Shown here one piece after another: positions 8,355-16,757 of a stretch of 36,551 nucleotides of DNA. Both the position numbers and the translations under genes were made by a program. Within the stretch, counting starts at the first letter, position 1, and every line of letters begins with the position of its first letter. Origin of the DNA: Bacteroidota bacterium (lineage in GTDB: Bacteria > Bacteroidota > Bacteroidia > CAILMK01 > JAAYUY01); contig JABINZ010000194.1 in NCBI GenBank assembly GCA_018698135.1, forward strand, positions 1-36,551, given 5' to 3'. A model generated the notes under the pieces. The model worked only from the letters and a program-made list of their open reading frames with translations, was not told where the DNA came from and did not search any database.

Positions 8355-8458
8355 ATATTCGTCAAAAATCCCTCTGAAATTTATCGGGTTATATTTTAGA
8401 ACGTTTGGCGAATAATTTACTAACCAAAACTGTATTGAACAAAAGCGCAAATTCAAAT

Positions 8459-11400
8459 ATGATACATCTCGACTCAAACTCAAAAGGATTAAAATTTAGC
8501 AGATATTATACATCCGATAAAAGCGGTCCAATTGAACAGTATAAATATGAAACTCGTTCATCCGTTATTCGTAATCCGAATGGGGAAGTACTTTTTGAGA
8601 TGAAAAACATCGAAGCTCCCAGCAATTGGTCGCAAGTGGCAACGGATATACTTGCTCAAAAGTATTTACGAAAAGCTGGCGTTCCTCAAAAAGATGGTTC
8701 CACAGGAAGGGAAAATTCTGTCAAACAAGTTGTTCACCGAATGGCCAACGACTGGATGTTCTGGGGTTTGGAGCATGATTATTTTAATTCAAAAAAAGAT
8801 GCTCAGGTATTTTATGATGAAATCGTATTTATGCTGTTGGGACAGTATGCAGCACCCAACTCTCCACAATGGTTTAACACAGGATTATACAGATCCTATA
8901 ATATCAAAGGCCATGCACAAGGGCATTACTATGTAGACCCTGCAACTGAGAAAGTTCAAAAATCAAAATCAGCCTACGAGAGGCCACAACCACATGCATG
9001 TTTTATTCTATCTGTTGATGACAATTTAGTTAATCAGGGTGGAATTATGGACTTGTGGGTTCGTGAAGCACGAATTTTCAAATATGGTTCAGGTGTTGGA
9101 ACAAATTATTCTAATATCCGATCAAATAAAGAGAAACTTTCAGGTGGTGGTCAGTCCAGTGGATTAATGTCTTTCCTCCAGGTTGGCGATCGTGCTGCAG
9201 GAGCCATTAAGTCAGGAGGAACCACACGCAGAGCTGCTAAAATGGTTATTCTTGATGTAGATCATCCAGAAGTTGAAGATTTTATTAATTGGAAAGTTGA
9301 AGAAGAGCGCAAAGTTGCAGCCCTAATTGAAGCAGGTTATTCCTCCGATTATGAGGGTGATGCTTACAGAACTGTATCCGGACAAAATTCAAATAACTCG
9401 ATTCGTGTATCCAATGAGTTTTTGAGTGCTGTGGAACAAGATACAGATTGGGATTTAATTGAAAGAACTTCTGGCAAAGTTGTTAAAACAGTTAAAGCCA
9501 AAGACCTTTGGGATCAGGTTTCAAAAGCAGCATGGTCGTGTGCTGACCCTGGTGTTCAATATGATAGCACCATCAACGAATGGCATACATGTCCTGAGGG
9601 AGGTAAAATTCGCGGATCAAATCCATGTTCAGAATACATGTTTTTAGATAATACAGCTTGTAATTTGGCCTCCTTAAACCTAAGAAAGTTTTATAATGAG
9701 ACCACTGGCGAATTTGATGTAACAGGTTATCAACATGCGATTCGTATTTGGACAGTTGTTCTTGAGATTTCGGTTTTAATGGCTCAATTCCCATCAAAAG
9801 AGGTTGCTGAACTTTCATATAATTACAGAACATTAGGACTGGGTTATGCGAACATCGGTTCTCTTTTAATGGTTAAAGGCATTCCTTACGATAGTGAAGA
9901 AGCTTATGGTTTAACCGGAGCATTAACCGCCATACTTACAGGCACATCTTATGCAACTAGTGCAGAAATGGCCAAATATATTGGTGCCTTTAAAGAATAT
10001 GACAAAAATAAAGAGCATATGCTTCGGGTTATTCGTAACCACAGATATGCTGCTTATAATACAAACGATGCCTACGAAGGAATTGAAATTAAACCTCGGG
10101 CAATTGATCCAAAATACTGCCCTGACTACTTATTAAAAGCCGCAGGAGAAAGTTGGGATAACGCCTTACAACTTGGTGAAGAATATGGTTATCGGAATGC
10201 TCAGACTACTGTATTAGCTCCAACGGGCACAATTGGCCTAATCATGGATTGCGACACAACAGGTATTGAGCCAGATTTCGCTTTGGTTAAGTTTAAGAAA
10301 CTTTCAGGAGGTGGATATTTCAAAATAATTAATCAGAGTATTCCGCCTGCTCTTGAAAAACTAGAATACAGCGAAAAAGCTATAAAGGCAATTATCAATC
10401 ACACAGTTGGAACTGCAAGTTTTAAAGATTCTCCATTTATTAATTACGAGTCGTTAATGTCGAAAGGTTTTTCTTTTGATGAATTAAAAAAACTCGAAGA
10501 AAATTTAAAAGCCAGTTTTGAACTAACGAATGTTTTCACACATTTTAATTTGGATGAAGATAATTTAGAGAGATTAGGCTTTGGTAAAAAACAATATTTA
10601 AGTCCGGGCTTTAATCTACTTAAAGAGCTTGGTTTTACCAATAAGGAAATTGAACTTGCTACTTTATATATTTGCGGAACAGGCACCATTGAAGGAGCTC
10701 CAGGACTAAAAGAAAAGCATTTGGCCGTATTCGATACAGCCAACAAAAATGGAAAAACAGGAAAACGCTTTATTCATCCAATGGGTCATGTTAATGTCAT
10801 GTCATCTGCACAATCATTTATTTCAGGTGCTATTTCAAAAACTGTAAACTTCCCAAATGAATCTACACAAGAAGAGATTCAGGAATGTTACAATGAATCA
10901 TGGAAACTCGGATTAAAAGCTATTGCTTTATATCGAGATGGCAGCAAATTAAGTCAGCCGTTATCAGCTAAATCAGATGATAAAAAAGAAGAGGTAACTG
11001 AAAACTCATATACAATAGACGAACTTACACAGGAGCAAGTTTTAGAAGCAGCACAAAACCTGATTCATAAGTCGAAGGATACTAAATTTAAAAGAGAGTT
11101 ATCACGAATTGTTGAAAGAAAACGACTTCCAAGTAAAAGAAATGGTTTCACCCAAAAAGCTAAAATAGGTGGACAAACAATATTTGTTCGCACCGGTGAA
11201 TACAGTGACGGAACATTGGGCGAAGTATTTATTGATATGCACAAGGAAGGAGCTGCTTTTAGATCCATGCTAAACTCATTTGCTATAGCAATTTCTTTAG
11301 GCTTACAATATGGAGTTCCACTGGAAGAATATGTTGATAAATTTACTTTTACCCGATTTGAACCATCTGGAAACGTAGATCATGCCAACATCAAATATGC

Positions 11401-11746
11401 AACATCAATAATTGATTATGTGCTGAGGTTACTTGCTTTCGAATATTTAAACAGAACTGATTTAGTGCAAGTAAAACCAGAAGAAATCAAAACGCAATTT
11501 GCATTAAACACACTTTCGAACGAAACACTTGAAAGTATTGACACTTTACCCAAGCCTGAATTGATTACAGTAAGCAATAGCGATAATCCTGTTAAATCAA
11601 ATGAGCAAACACTTTCGAGTCCAACAGCTCAGTTAACAAATTTAATGGGCGATGCTCCTCCTTGCGATACTTGTGGACATATTACAGTACGTAATGGTAC
11701 CTGCTACAAATGTTTAAATTGTGGCAATAGTTTAGGATGCAGCTAA
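8459..11746 (+). CDS. nrdJ: Adenosylcobalamin-dependent (class II) ribonucleotide reductase
   Basis: About 1095 residues. It reduces ribonucleotides to deoxyribonucleotides using adenosylcobalamin and needs no oxygen and no small subunit. Visible signatures are: the N-terminal SNWSQVATDILAQKYLRKAGVP; PNSPQWFNTG; the active-site region GSNPCSEYMFLDNTACNLASLNL; APTGTIGLIMDCDTTGIEPDF; the barrel segment KLGLKAIALYRDGSKLSQP; a TSCPD-type domain (RLPSKRNGFTQKAKIGGQTI onward); and a C-terminal cysteine cluster C-x2-C...C-x2-C-x2-C ending GCS that probably re-reduces the active site. The ATG at 8459 is preferred. A TTG at 8405 would add 18 residues (MANNLLTKTVLNKS...) but has no SD and homologues begin close to the GLKFSRYYT segment. 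It is monocistronic, closed by a terminator at 11771. Confidence 0.96.
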   Translation: MIHLDSNSKGLKFSRYYTSDKSGPIEQYKYETRSSVIRNPNGEVLFEMKNIEAPSNWSQVATDILAQKYLRKAGVPQKDGSTGRENSVKQVVHRMANDWMFWGLEHDYFNSKKDAQVFYDEIVFMLLGQYAAPNSPQWFNTGLYRSYNIKGHAQGHYYVDPATEKVQKSKSAYERPQPHACFILSVDDNLVNQGGIMDLWVREARIFKYGSGVGTNYSNIRSNKEKLSGGGQSSGLMSFLQVGDRAAGAIKSGGTTRRAAKMVILDVDHPEVEDFINWKVEEERKVAALIEAGYSSDYEGDAYRTVSGQNSNNSIRVSNEFLSAVEQDTDWDLIERTSGKVVKTVKAKDLWDQVSKAAWSCADPGVQYDSTINEWHTCPEGGKIRGSNPCSEYMFLDNTACNLASLNLRKFYNETTGEFDVTGYQHAIRIWTVVLEISVLMAQFPSKEVAELSYNYRTLGLGYANIGSLLMVKGIPYDSEEAYGLTGALTAILTGTSYATSAEMAKYIGAFKEYDKNKEHMLRVIRNHRYAAYNTNDAYEGIEIKPRAIDPKYCPDYLLKAAGESWDNALQLGEEYGYRNAQTTVLAPTGTIGLIMDCDTTGIEPDFALVKFKKLSGGGYFKIINQSIPPALEKLEYSEKAIKAIINHTVGTASFKDSPFINYESLMSKGFSFDELKKLEENLKASFELTNVFTHFNLDEDNLERLGFGKKQYLSPGFNLLKELGFTNKEIELATLYICGTGTIEGAPGLKEKHLAVFDTANKNGKTGKRFIHPMGHVNVMSSAQSFISGAISKTVNFPNESTQEEIQECYNESWKLGLKAIALYRDGSKLSQPLSAKSDDKKEEVTENSYTIDELTQEQVLEAAQNLIHKSKDTKFKRELSRIVERKRLPSKRNGFTQKAKIGGQTIFVRTGEYSDGTLGEVFIDMHKEGAAFRSMLNSFAIAISLGLQYGVPLEEYVDKFTFTRFEPSGNVDHANIKYATSIIDYVLRLLAFEYLNRTDLVQVKPEEIKTQFALNTLSNETLESIDTLPKPELITVSNSDNPVKSNEQTLSSPTAQLTNLMGDAPPCDTCGHITVRNGTCYKCLNCGNSLGCS

Positions 11747-11770
11747 AATATTGAAATGAAGAGTTTGTAC

Positions 11771-11797
11771 AAGCGACCTTAGGGTCGCTTTTTTTTT
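11771..11797 (+). terminator. nrdJ intrinsic terminator
   Basis: AAGCGACC (11771-11778) pairs with GGTCGCTT (11783-11790) around the loop TTAG and is followed by a T-run that reaches the 3' end of the convergent membrane-protein gene. There is no T-run on the minus strand, so it serves nrdJ. Confidence 0.85.
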
Positions 11798-13271
11798 ATC
11801 TGGTGACTTTGAATAAATAGAACTCTTCTCCCACTACACTAAAGGAGTCTGATTTATCTATTTGATAGGCATTAAAGAAATTTTCGTTCACTTTTTTACT
11901 CAATAGAAATGATCGATCCAGAGGCAGCAAATTCAAACAGTCAGTGTAAATATTTTTCCCACAGCTCAATCCATCAGCAATAATATGCCTTAAAGAATCC
12001 AAATCTCTTCCTCTTTCCTGAAACGAAAATGGCGATCTAATAATATTGTTTGGATAGTACTCATGTTCGTAATAAACTCGATTTTCTAACCTTTGAGAAT
12101 TTTGAATAATAAACAAATCGCTGTCCTTTTCAATTACTTTGGTGATTAGGAATTCATCAGCATTTAAATGCATTTTGCTATTCGGTACTATTGAAAAAGA
12201 TAAATTCCAGATCAAAAGAGAAGCAGCAATCCAATATAATGACTTGCTATTGAAATGAATAAAAGATGTTGAAACCAATAATAATAAGAGTGGTAACATG
12301 AGCATAAATTCAGCATTACCATAAGAATAAAAGGCAAATAATAGCTGCAAAAGAAAGATCAGAATAAAAAGAAATCGATGCTCTTTAATTAGCAAATTCT
12401 CTTTAACAGCTAAGCGTTTTCGACTTAGCCCAATGACTGCAAATAGTAAGGCGAAAAATGCTGGAATAGCAAAAACCCAATTATAGCTGATTAAAGAAAT
12501 TATCTGACCATGAATTTGAATGAAAGACCTGGCAAAATTCACTATACCAAATTTGAGATAGCCAATTGAAAAAGATGTGCTGACACCTTGAAAGTATTCA
12601 TAAAATACAAATTGAACCAAAGAGTTAACTCCACTTTCTTTTACATGTCCTATAAGAACCAAATAGTAAACAACAGGAACAATGGTAGCTGTGATTAAAA
12701 ATCGAAAAATTGTCTTGAAATTTCTTTGATAAAAAAACAAGCTTAGCAGAAATGCCAACCACCAGAAAAAATGTAATTGATGAAACAGGCAAGCCAATGC
12801 GGCAAAAAATCCGGATAAGAGAATTTTGTGCTTACTCTTCTTAGCATCTGAAATAAAGAAAACCGTTGCGATCAGCGAGAAGAAAAGTGCTAGTAGATAT
12901 GTTTCGTTTTCAGTTGCAAAACGAATGAAGACAAAACTAGATCCTGCTATTAAGATAAAACCTCCTATATTCCGCTCCTTCAACTTTAAGATCAATAGTA
13001 TTTTATGAAAAACGACAAGGCAAAGAGCAGCAATAACTGCATTAAAGGCTTGCATAAAAGCTAATGCACCAACATGAATACCTAAAAAAAGTAGTATTTC
13101 ATAAAACCCATAGTTCAGCGCATTATACAATAAGTGATGAGGTAGAAATAAATCCTGTCCATGTTTCACACAAGCAGCATAATACCATGAATCCGTTGTT
13201 GGGTTAGCGGATGGAAATAATAAATAAATAACGAATAGAAAGAAAATAATAAGGACTTCTCTGAGCTTCAC
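11796..13271 (-). CDS. Polytopic membrane protein, GT-C glycosyltransferase-like
   Basis: This 491-residue protein has about ten hydrophobic segments and a ~110-residue C-terminal soluble tail. The N-terminal membrane segment is followed by PTTDSWYYAACVKHGQDLF and LPHHLLYNALNY. An acidic residue in the first outer loop is the hallmark of GT-C transferases that use lipid-linked sugars, and a D-S-W-Y plus HHLLYN pattern recurs in Bacteroidota membrane proteins of this kind. No specific family can be named with certainty. The start is GTG (AGGA lies 3 nt upstream); an overlapping ATG is out of frame. It is the last gene of the envelope run, 52 nt after the barrel-protein gene. Role in surface glycan assembly is inferred. 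Confidence 0.75.
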   Translation of the reverse strand: MKLREVLIIFFLFVIYLLFPSANPTTDSWYYAACVKHGQDLFLPHHLLYNALNYGFYEILLFLGIHVGALAFMQAFNAVIAALCLVVFHKILLILKLKERNIGGFILIAGSSFVFIRFATENETYLLALFFSLIATVFFISDAKKSKHKILLSGFFAALACLFHQLHFFWWLAFLLSLFFYQRNFKTIFRFLITATIVPVVYYLVLIGHVKESGVNSLVQFVFYEYFQGVSTSFSIGYLKFGIVNFARSFIQIHGQIISLISYNWVFAIPAFFALLFAVIGLSRKRLAVKENLLIKEHRFLFILIFLLQLLFAFYSYGNAEFMLMLPLLLLLVSTSFIHFNSKSLYWIAASLLIWNLSFSIVPNSKMHLNADEFLITKVIEKDSDLFIIQNSQRLENRVYYEHEYYPNNIIRSPFSFQERGRDLDSLRHIIADGLSCGKNIYTDCLNLLPLDRSFLLSKKVNENFFNAYQIDKSDSFSVVGEEFYLFKVTR

Positions 13272-13323
13272 AATCCTGAGATAACATTATTTAAGAAGAG
13301 GCTAATTTACAAAATCCTTTTGA

Positions 13324-13893
13324 TCAAAAATAAATCTGTACTCTGGGCACCAATGGACTGGAATATGGAGAGTTGGGTTGAAAGTTCAGGTTATAAAGAA
13401 GCATTACTTGCAAATAGGATTTCTCATTATTAAAATATTGTCTATATCCTCCTCCTACTAAAAAGCTTCCTATCCACCTTCGGTTGAATTCCTGTGCAAG
13501 ATTATCATATTGCTCGAAATTCAACGCTTCGTACTCAGCATGTGCAAAAACATTTTTCAATAAAAGATAATTGGCAAATACCGAACCTCCATAAATACTT
13601 GTCTGATAAAGACCTCCAGAACCGTAAATCCTATCCAGGTTAATCTTGTAATAACTATAACTAACGCCAAGTCCTACATACAATTTATCCGTAATTTCAA
13701 TAGCTAATTTGGGGCTTATTTCAATAACAGTCCTATTACCGAACTGCACGCCCGCACCGCCTCCGAGATGTATCCTATCTTTAAAGGAAGGTTCTTCTTC
13801 ATCTCGATCCGATCGGTAAAAGTCATCTTGCGCAAATGCAAAAAAACCTATGGCAATCAATACGGCAAAAATGGAAATCTTTTTTCTTAGCAT
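13324..13893 (-). CDS. Outer-membrane beta-barrel-like protein
   Basis: This 189-residue protein has a signal peptide (SIFAVLIAIGFFAFAQ, cleavage near residue 21), a short charged linker DDFYRSDRDEEEPSFKD, and then alternating amphipathic strands rich in Gly, Tyr and Phe (LHLGGGAG-type, LAIEITDKLYVGLGVSYSYY, AHAEYEALNF, GSFLVGGGYRQYF, YLQVMLLYNLNF). It ends in an aromatic residue (VPRVQIYF), as barrel proteins usually do. About eight strands are plausible. The function is unknown. It sits 41 nt downstream of the saccharopine dehydrogenase-like gene. Confidence 0.75.
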   Translation of the reverse strand: MLRKKISIFAVLIAIGFFAFAQDDFYRSDRDEEEPSFKDRIHLGGGAGVQFGNRTVIEISPKLAIEITDKLYVGLGVSYSYYKINLDRIYGSGGLYQTSIYGGSVFANYLLLKNVFAHAEYEALNFEQYDNLAQEFNRRWIGSFLVGGGYRQYFNNEKSYLQVMLLYNLNFQPNSPYSSPLVPRVQIYF

Positions 13894-13934
13894 AATAAGG
13901 CAGATTGAATCAGCAAATCACAAGAATTATACCA

Positions 13935-15272
13935 CTAAATTGTCCGAATGCTGTGTTCTTTGCAATCAAATTCCTCATGCATCCGTATACCCATTGTTTC
14001 TAATTCATCTAATACCGGATTATAAATTTCTGGAATGTTTGGAATAAAAACACCTTTTAACTTGATTTTTCCTTCTAGAATCATTCTCACCGAAATGGCT
14101 GCTGGCAATGCAACTGTTCTTGCAACAGCAGTATTCTTATCATCACCAAACTCCTTTAAAGTAGCCTTAATAAAACGTATGTCACCATCAGAAGCCTTGT
14201 ATTTGAAACAATGCATCATAACAATCATATCCTTTTCTGACTTGTTGAGAATCATTTTACTGATCATCAAATCAGCAGAAATATCAAACCAGCTATTTGT
14301 ATTTTTATTGATAGGCTGATTACTAAAATATCCAGCATAATCTATAGCTACAATAACATTGGATGTCACATCTATTCCCAGATAAGCTGCCAAATCTAAT
14401 TTCAGTTTATCTGTATTTTTAACACCCATTTGCTCTGCGAGCAGATCTGCATATGTTTTGCCTGCTATTTCAACAATTTCTTCCGAAAATAAATCCAACT
14501 TTTTCATAGAATCAATAATCGCACTCCAGCCCGGATAACGAATGGTTCCTCTCATTACGGTTGTAGCCTCAGAAACTCCATACAAATCAATGTACTCCAG
14601 AGAATTTCTATTGGGATATACTTCCAAAGATCCAACTCCCTTAAAATCAATTATTCTCAAATCTTGAAATAGTTTTTTTGCACTTACTTCAATAATCTTG
14701 TTTTCCACTTTATAGGTAGCCGGGTTTTTCCCAGCTAACAACACACCTCTGGGACTCCACGAAAAACGATATTTAAATGGATTATTAATCGCCTCAGGAG
14801 CAGGTAGAGCGCCACAGAATGAATAGAAATCAATTATCTCACCACCATCATCATGGATTTTATCAATCAAACGCATTGCACTCATATGGTCGATACCCGG
14901 ATCAACACCCACCTCATTTAGCATAATGATTCCAGCTTCTTTAACTTGTGCTTCCATTTCCTTCATGATAGGTTTCAAATAGGAAGTGGTAACCATGTTT
15001 TTTTTAAGCTTTATACAAATCTTTAATATTTTAGGGTGATAAGCAAAGGGCAATAAGGATACTACTAAATCGACTTTAGAAGCCAGTTTCTCAATCGATT
15101 CTTCATCATTAGCATCTATTTGCTTGGCTTTTCCATTTGGATGATTGTCTATTATTTTGATTGCTTTCGAAATATCAACATCGGCCAGAGTAATAGCAAA
15201 TGAATGATCCAATAAATACTTTACCATTGGGCTTGCTACCATACCAGCACCCAAAATCAGGACTTCCTGCAT
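13935..15272 (-). CDS. Saccharopine dehydrogenase/reductase family protein
   Basis: This 445-residue protein has an N-terminal Rossmann fold with the dinucleotide loop GAGMVASP (residues 8-15) and then VVSLLPFAYHPKILK. The saccharopine-dehydrogenase C-terminal domain includes NEVGVDPGIDHMSAM, the glycine-rich FCGALPAPEAINNPF, and RGTIRYPGWSAIIDSMKKL. These match the glutamate-forming saccharopine reductase (Lys9-like) branch that is common in Bacteroidota. It may act in lysine metabolism or on another amino-dicarboxylate; the substrate cannot be read from sequence. It lies between a TPR lipoprotein gene (39 nt upstream) and an outer-membrane protein gene, with no lysine genes nearby. Confidence 0.9.
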   Translation of the reverse strand: MQEVLILGAGMVASPMVKYLLDHSFAITLADVDISKAIKIIDNHPNGKAKQIDANDEESIEKLASKVDLVVSLLPFAYHPKILKICIKLKKNMVTTSYLKPIMKEMEAQVKEAGIIMLNEVGVDPGIDHMSAMRLIDKIHDDGGEIIDFYSFCGALPAPEAINNPFKYRFSWSPRGVLLAGKNPATYKVENKIIEVSAKKLFQDLRIIDFKGVGSLEVYPNRNSLEYIDLYGVSEATTVMRGTIRYPGWSAIIDSMKKLDLFSEEIVEIAGKTYADLLAEQMGVKNTDKLKLDLAAYLGIDVTSNVIVAIDYAGYFSNQPINKNTNSWFDISADLMISKMILNKSEKDMIVMMHCFKYKASDGDIRFIKATLKEFGDDKNTAVARTVALPAAISVRMILEGKIKLKGVFIPNIPEIYNPVLDELETMGIRMHEEFDCKEHSIRTI

Positions 15273-15290
15273 AATTTTTAATAATTAATA

Positions 15291-15311
15291 GTTGTGTTGT
15301 TGTGTTGTTGC
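15291..15311. repeat. Short GTTGT-type direct repeat
   Basis: GTTGTGTT is repeated back to back in the 39-nt spacer between the TPR lipoprotein and saccharopine dehydrogenase-like genes. It is a simple low-complexity repeat that may vary in length between strains. Confidence 0.5.
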
Positions 15312-15884
15312 TTACTCCTCAATACTTTTCGCTACTTCAATGGGAATATCCGCATTGATTGAATCAATGTTGAGTGTATTAAATAGCTCCTCATCAGTTA
15401 GATTTAGTTTTTCTAATAAAATTTGGGCTTGCCAAGTAAACTCGTGATTTGGAAATTTCTCAATTAAAAGAGAATAATATTTTTCTGCATTTTCAAAATC
15501 CCCCAATTTGGTTTTGTACAAATCAGCAAGAATAAAATAAGTATAGGGAACATAAGCGCTTTCAGGATAGTTTTCTTGAATGAGTTTATACTTTTCAATG
15601 GCTTTTTCCGTATCAGCCAATAAACCAGTATAAATATTCCCTAACTGAATTAAATAATGGGGCGCTAATGAATCATCAGCATACTCCAAAACGAAAAGTT
15701 CATATTTTTCAGACAGAATCTTCCCTGCCTGAAAATCTACTTCTCCTGTTTCAAATGATTTTTCAAATTCTATTTGTTGAAGTTTTATTTCCTCAACCAG
15801 AGCATTTCGCTCCGCTTGTTTTTTCTTTGAATTACATGAAGAAAAAACAACTAGTATAGTCAGTAATAAAAATAATCTACTCAT
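15312..15884 (-). CDS. TPR-repeat lipoprotein
   Basis: This 190-residue protein has a lipoprotein signal ending FSSC (C17). A coiled segment (residues 22-60, rich in K/E/Q) is followed by tandem TPR-like helices: LAPHYLIQLGNIYTGLLADTE, AIEKYKLIQENYPESAYVP and AEKYYSLLIEKFPNHEF. This resembles the C-terminal TPR part of CpoB/YbgF and the first part of BamD, but it is too short to equate with either. It probably acts as a periplasm-facing scaffold; the partner is unknown. It starts 12 nt after the chaN-like gene and is likely co-transcribed with it. Confidence 0.8.
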   Translation of the reverse strand: MSRLFLLLTILVVFSSCNSKKKQAERNALVEEIKLQQIEFEKSFETGEVDFQAGKILSEKYELFVLEYADDSLAPHYLIQLGNIYTGLLADTEKAIEKYKLIQENYPESAYVPYTYFILADLYKTKLGDFENAEKYYSLLIEKFPNHEFTWQAQILLEKLNLTDEELFNTLNIDSINADIPIEVAKSIEE

Positions 15885-15896
15885 GATTTTTAGAAA

Positions 15897-16757
15897 TTAA
15901 TAGGTTTTTGTCATGTCGCCATCTACAACAATAATATAGTCTGCGGTATTAAGATTATCCTCTTTCACGCTGTCAATCGTATCTTGCTCCACTGTAGTAA
16001 TTGTCATGATTTTAATAGCTGGATTGTACTTTTTCAAATACCATACAATACCTTCGAAATTCTGTGAATGATAAGCACCATTAAAATGAAGAAACAAACT
16101 ATTTTCCTTCAAGTTTTTATTGATAAAATGAGCCATTGTTGCATCCTTAATTGCTTGAGCTTGTGGCAAATAAGGAAAACCGGGCATCCCTCCACCATGC
16201 ATCATTCCCTTATAACCAGATAGCTCAGGATCATAAGCTATTGGCAAAGGTGCAATAAACAGTTGGCTATGTTTATCTAAATTAAGCTTTAATGAATCCA
16301 ATCCATTTTTTGCCACATAAGAGGCATATCTTCTGGGAATATTCGTTGCAATAAAAGGATAATTATTGTCTTTGGCAAAATCTACCAAAGGTTTGTAATC
16401 CGTAGAATAGTTTTTCCAAAGATGAGTACCTGATTCAAAGTTTCTGCTAGAAACCATACCATCTAAGTATTCCGATAAAATAATTTGCTGATCGCTTTCG
16501 AACATTTCTGCTCCCAAAATAAGCGATTTGCCACTTTTTTCTTTCAATGCCTTAGCTACTTCCAACTGCAACCAATGCCCAATAGCATTGTTATGTAACT
16601 CACCAAAGAAAACAACATCTGCTTTTGATGCATCTTCAATCATATTTTTAAACTTTGCTTTTTTACCCTCTTTGTTAAATAGCTTGTAAGCTGGCATATC
16701 GGCCTGAACAAAAAGGAGTAATGCTAATACGGGTAATAAATACTTAATTTTTTTCAT
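15897..16757 (-). CDS. ChaN-like (Tiki/haem-binding uptake) protein
   Basis: This 286-residue protein has a signal sequence (KYLLPVLALLLFVQA). The ChaN/DUF399 pattern is clear: VVFFGELHNNAIGHWLQLEV near residue 48, LILGAEMFESDQQ near 80, a central HLWKNYSTDYKPLVDFAKDN, FIATNIPRRYASYV, and a closing LFLHFNGAYHSQNFEGI. The conserved GE-H and E-x-F residues of this metal-dependent superfamily are present. Homologues bind haem or act as Tiki-type metalloproteases; which applies here is not known. It overlaps the upstream O-antigen polymerase gene by 14 nt, an unusual link between a haem/Tiki-type protein and polysaccharide genes. Confidence 0.88.
   Translation of the reverse strand: MKKIKYLLPVLALLLFVQADMPAYKLFNKEGKKAKFKNMIEDASKADVVFFGELHNNAIGHWLQLEVAKALKEKSGKSLILGAEMFESDQQIILSEYLDGMVSSRNFESGTHLWKNYSTDYKPLVDFAKDNNYPFIATNIPRRYASYVAKNGLDSLKLNLDKHSQLFIAPLPIAYDPELSGYKGMMHGGGMPGFPYLPQAQAIKDATMAHFINKNLKENSLFLHFNGAYHSQNFEGIVWYLKKYNPAIKIMTITTVEQDTIDSVKEDNLNTADYIIVVDGDMTKTY

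Larger units (their letters stand above)
7919..8458 (+). other. Long non-coding leader region upstream of nrdJ
   Basis: Between the GGGPS start and nrdJ lie more than 500 nt without a credible gene. Visible features are: inverted repeat GCTAA-AATG-TTAGC (8045-8058); inverted repeat ATTAGGT-8 nt-ACCTAAT (8145-8151/8160-8166); an AT-rich hairpin AAAAGAA/TTCTTTT near 8314-8331; two TAnnTTTG matches (8107-8114 and 8347-8354); and a DnaA-box-like TTATCAACA at 8180-8188. I looked for the cobalamin riboswitch core (GCCACTG-type box) and do not see one. A clear NrdR box pair is also not visible. Confidence 0.45.

Noticed and set aside
7877-8404. Cobalamin riboswitch before nrdJ
   Set aside because: No GCCACTG-type core or the expected helices could be seen; only short inverted repeats are present.
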